Assembly: GCF_963082655.1 (NCBI RefSeq)
Contig: NC_081554.1
Span: 98,956,273-99,020,272 of the forward strand
DNA: 64,000 bases
Source of the DNA: Stomoxys calcitrans
Lineage: Eukaryota; Arthropoda; Insecta; Diptera; Muscidae
Direction of reading: 5' to 3'
Both the position numbers and the translations under genes were made by a program. This document shows, in pieces, positions 61,741 through 64,000 of this stretch. Below the pieces are notes generated by a model. That model was not told where the DNA came from, ran no database searches, and saw nothing but the letters and a program-made list of their open reading frames with translations. Position 1 is the stretch's first letter. Each line of letters starts with the position of its first letter.

Positions 61741-64000
61741 TTTTTTTTCTTAATCTACATTTATGTAATTTCTTTTGCCCTTTAGTAAGAATGGTAAATT
61801 TGCCATCTTTTTCAACTGTTTGCTTTGAATATCTAGGCGTCAATTTGTTTCTTCTTGATTCTTTCCTGAAAACGATTTGGCCATCAGTGACGTCTTCAGG
61901 ATCCTCTCTAGAATCATTCAGGTTTTCGATTCTTGTCTTTGTTGTGTCTCGGACATGTTTTTGAATTTCGGGGTATAGTTCGTCAAGGAAAGTATTTAGT
62001 TTCGTTAAATAGTCATGTTCGTTTGAAAAATTTAATGTCTTCATGAATTTGTATGGTCGTCCAAAAAATAACTCGTAGGGTGTGTGTTTGGTCGTGGAAT
62101 GAATAGCGTTATTGTACGTTATCAATGTTTCAGACAGTATTTCCTCGTGTTCTGTTGAGAATCCCTTTTCCTTTCTCTTAGATAGTATTAGTCTGTATAT
62201 TTCAGTAAGTGTGGAGTGTAACCTTTCTACAGGTGAATTACTGCTAGTCTGTTGGAAAGATGTAAAGTGTAATTCTATTTGGAATTGTCTGCAGAAATCT
62301 TTGAAGATGTTTGCAACGAATTCGGAGCCTTGGTCACAGACAACCATTTTGGGTATACCAAAGGAACTAATAAAATTCTTGAATGCTTTAAGAACCGTAA
62401 TACTATTCCTGCAACTAAGTGTGTATCCGCAAGCAAATTTGGAACATTTGTCTATGACAGTCAGTATTTGATTATTGTTAATACTGTAGAGATCGATATG
62501 AAGTATTTCCAGGGGTTTTAATGGTGTTTCTGGAACTAAAAATTTCAGTTTTGGGGGATTCCTATCATATTTAAAGGTCTTACACTTCTCGCAATGGTTC
62601 AGTGTTTTGGTGATCTTATCTTTCATATTTAAGAAATAATATTTCCTCTTAAGGTGAGACAATGTCTCATTTATGCCTCTATGATTCGATCGTTCGTGGT
62701 AGTCGCGAATTATTTCCTCTTGTTTCTCCTCAGTCATTATGTCCTCAAGAATTTCGGTACACCTAATGAGACGGAATGTCTTAGCTTGTGAAAAATATTT
62801 GGAATAAGTCAACTGTACTATTGCAAAGATTTCATCATTCGTGTAAATAGCCGTCTGCTTATTGGGGGGAAAGTATTCCTTAAATATGTCTAGCATGATT
62901 CCTTCGTTGAACTGCTCTCTACGCAAAATTCTCCTCTGTCTATTCCTAAAAATGTTCTCTATGGTCATGGGTGACCCTGTGCGATCCCTTTCGAAAATCA
63001 CCTGTAGGTTGAATTCATTTAAAGGTCTCTCTGAAATGGGAATACCGTCATTCAAATTTTCGTCCGCGCTATGAATTGTGCTTGTGTTGTTGAAAAGTTC
63101 TTGTCTATTTTCTTCCAATGGTTCATTTATCTTTACTCGACTAAGAGCATCAGCGTTCGTGTTAAGCTTCCCTTTTTTATAGACAATCTCATAGTCGTAT
63201 TCCTCCAATTTTAGTCGCCATCTAATCAATTTGGAGTTTGGTTCTTTCAGGTTCATTACCCAGGTGAGGGGTCTGTGATCTGTAAAAATTTTGAACTTTC
63301 TTCCAAAAAGGTACGGGCGGAAATACTTCACTGCCCAAACTATTGCCAGTAATTCCCTTTCTATTGTCGAATAATTGCATTCGCTCTGTGAGAGGGTGCG
63401 GCTCGCGAAACAAATTGGCTTGTCTCTACCTATATTACCCTGTGACAAAACAGCTCCCAATGCAATATTGCTAGCGTCTGTTGTGAGAATGAAGGGTTTA
63501 GTAAAGTCGGGATGCTGAAGGATGGGATCGTTCATCAGTAAATTTTTACATGTCTCAAATGCCTCGCTATACTTCTGGTCTATCTGGATGGTTGCTCCCT
63601 TTTTCAGGCATTGGGTGAGTGGTTTAGTGAGTTTGGCCAAATCTTTAATAAATTTGCGATAGTAACCCACGAGTCCAAGGAATGCCTTAATTTCCGTACG
63701 TGTCTTAGGTAATGGAAAATTTTTTATGGCATCGATCTTCGCCGGATTTGGTTTTATACCTTCAGAATTTATAATGTGCCCCAGGAAGGAGATCTCCTTT
63801 CTAAGAAACTCACATTTATCCATTTGGATCTTAAAATTGGCTTCCCTAAGTCTTCTGAATACCTGCGTTATACCCTCCAGGTGTTCTTGTAGTGAAGTGG
63901 AATATATGATTATATCATCTAGGTATACAAGGCATACCTTCCCTATGAGATCTTTTAGGATATTGTCCATTACCCGTTGGAAAGTGCTTGGGGCATTTTT
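61727..64000 (-). CDS. Ty3/gypsy (errantivirus-like) Pol, partial: RT C-terminal half, RNase H, integrase
   Basis: The frame is open to the window edge: KNAPSTFQRVMDNIL precedes the internal Met at 63970, so the true start is outside. Counting from that Met: RT YLDD (16-19), RT connection to about 150, RNase H with TTDAS (Asp165), IERELLAIV (Glu204), FTDHRPL (Asp231) and NTNADALSR; integrase zinc finger H425/H430...C460/C463; integrase D493 (HIDLY), D546 (CDQGSEF) and E582 (PVERLHS). The C-terminal part ends in a Lys-rich tail. No frameshift is visible. Together with the downstream env frame, polypurine tract and AGTTA LTR start, it fits the 17.6/297/gypsy group. Confidence 0.93.
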   Translation of the reverse strand, partial: KNAPSTFQRVMDNILKDLIGKVCLVYLDDIIIYSTSLQEHLEGITQVFRRLREANFKIQMDKCEFLRKEISFLGHIINSEGIKPNPAKIDAIKNFPLPKTRTEIKAFLGLVGYYRKFIKDLAKLTKPLTQCLKKGATIQIDQKYSEAFETCKNLLMNDPILQHPDFTKPFILTTDASNIALGAVLSQGNIGRDKPICFASRTLSQSECNYSTIERELLAIVWAVKYFRPYLFGRKFKIFTDHRPLTWVMNLKEPNSKLIRWRLKLEEYDYEIVYKKGKLNTNADALSRVKINEPLEENRQELFNNTSTIHSADENLNDGIPISERPLNEFNLQVIFERDRTGSPMTIENIFRNRQRRILRREQFNEGIMLDIFKEYFPPNKQTAIYTNDEIFAIVQLTYSKYFSQAKTFRLIRCTEILEDIMTEEKQEEIIRDYHERSNHRGINETLSHLKRKYYFLNMKDKITKTLNHCEKCKTFKYDRNPPKLKFLVPETPLKPLEILHIDLYSINNNQILTVIDKCSKFACGYTLSCRNSITVLKAFKNFISSFGIPKMVVCDQGSEFVANIFKDFCRQFQIELHFTSFQQTSSNSPVERLHSTLTEIYRLILSKRKEKGFSTEHEEILSETLITYNNAIHSTTKHTPYELFFGRPYKFMKTLNFSNEHDYLTKLNTFLDELYPEIQKHVRDTTKTRIENLNDSREDPEDVTDGQIVFRKESRRNKLTPRYSKQTVEKDGKFTILTKGQKKLHKCRLRKKNIKK

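Larger units (their letters stand above)
60180..64000 (-). mobile_element. Errantivirus-like LTR element (partial, runs off the window)
   Basis: Contains, in minus-strand order, partial pol, a low-complexity tract, truncated env, polypurine tract and 3' LTR. Intact pol beside a damaged env suggests a fairly recent copy. Confidence 0.85.

Overview
The window looks like repeat-dense, AT-rich chromosomal DNA of a higher fly. The retroelement types, the tRNA-derived SINE and the interspersed elements with a 153-bp internal period match what I remember of muscid/calyptrate genomes (Stomoxys or Musca-like). The species assignment is inference. I found no convincing host protein-coding exon, rRNA, tRNA gene or CRISPR array. 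Nearly everything recognisable is a transposable element (TE) or a TE remnant, so the segment is probably intergenic or a very large intron.

Layout. 0-24 kb: diverged DNA repeats, chiefly an abundant Helentron/HINE-like family ('family A', with a 153-bp internal period, a GGCC hairpin near the 3' end and subterminal inverted repeats). This part also holds a decayed SINE, a LOA/I-type RNase H fragment, and a triple nest at 9.5-12.96 kb (family A, broken by a rosa-type mariner, itself broken by another family A copy). A mariner-type MITE, a second SINE and a related 'family B' follow. 24.9-29.7 kb: a full-length, apparently intact non-LTR retrotransposon with a perfect 12-bp target-site duplication. 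Its ORF2 has no AUG before the endonuclease motif and lies in the -1 frame. A canonical A AAA AAC slippery heptamer sits directly before the ORF1 stop. 31.4-38.2 kb: a young BEL/Pao LTR element on the minus strand with LTRs identical by eye. It has one long Pol-Env frame and no gag.

38.2-50 kb: a LINE 3' tail, a textbook SINE with a 14-bp target duplication, and a second nest (LINE, broken by a pogo/Tigger-like transposon, broken by a mariner), then a 0.6-kb TA-flanked MITE. 50-57 kb: a rearranged LOA-type LINE with an inverted RNase H piece, SINE fragments, a small hAT MITE with a perfect 8-bp duplication, and another RNase H fragment. 58.8-64 kb: a decayed LTR-retrotransposon gag with a possible short LTR, then the 3' part of a Ty3/gypsy errantivirus-like element on the minus strand (partial pol running off the window, a truncated env, a polypurine tract, and a 3' LTR starting with three 36-bp repeats).

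Functionally the window is a record of successive insertions. The intact LINE and the BEL element are the youngest. The mariner, pogo-like, LOA and SINE copies are dead or non-autonomous. The most unusual signals are the candidate -1 frameshift in the LINE, the gag-less Pol-Env BEL element, the 153-bp repeat architecture of the Helentron-like family, and an errantiviral env tail encoded by LTR repeats.
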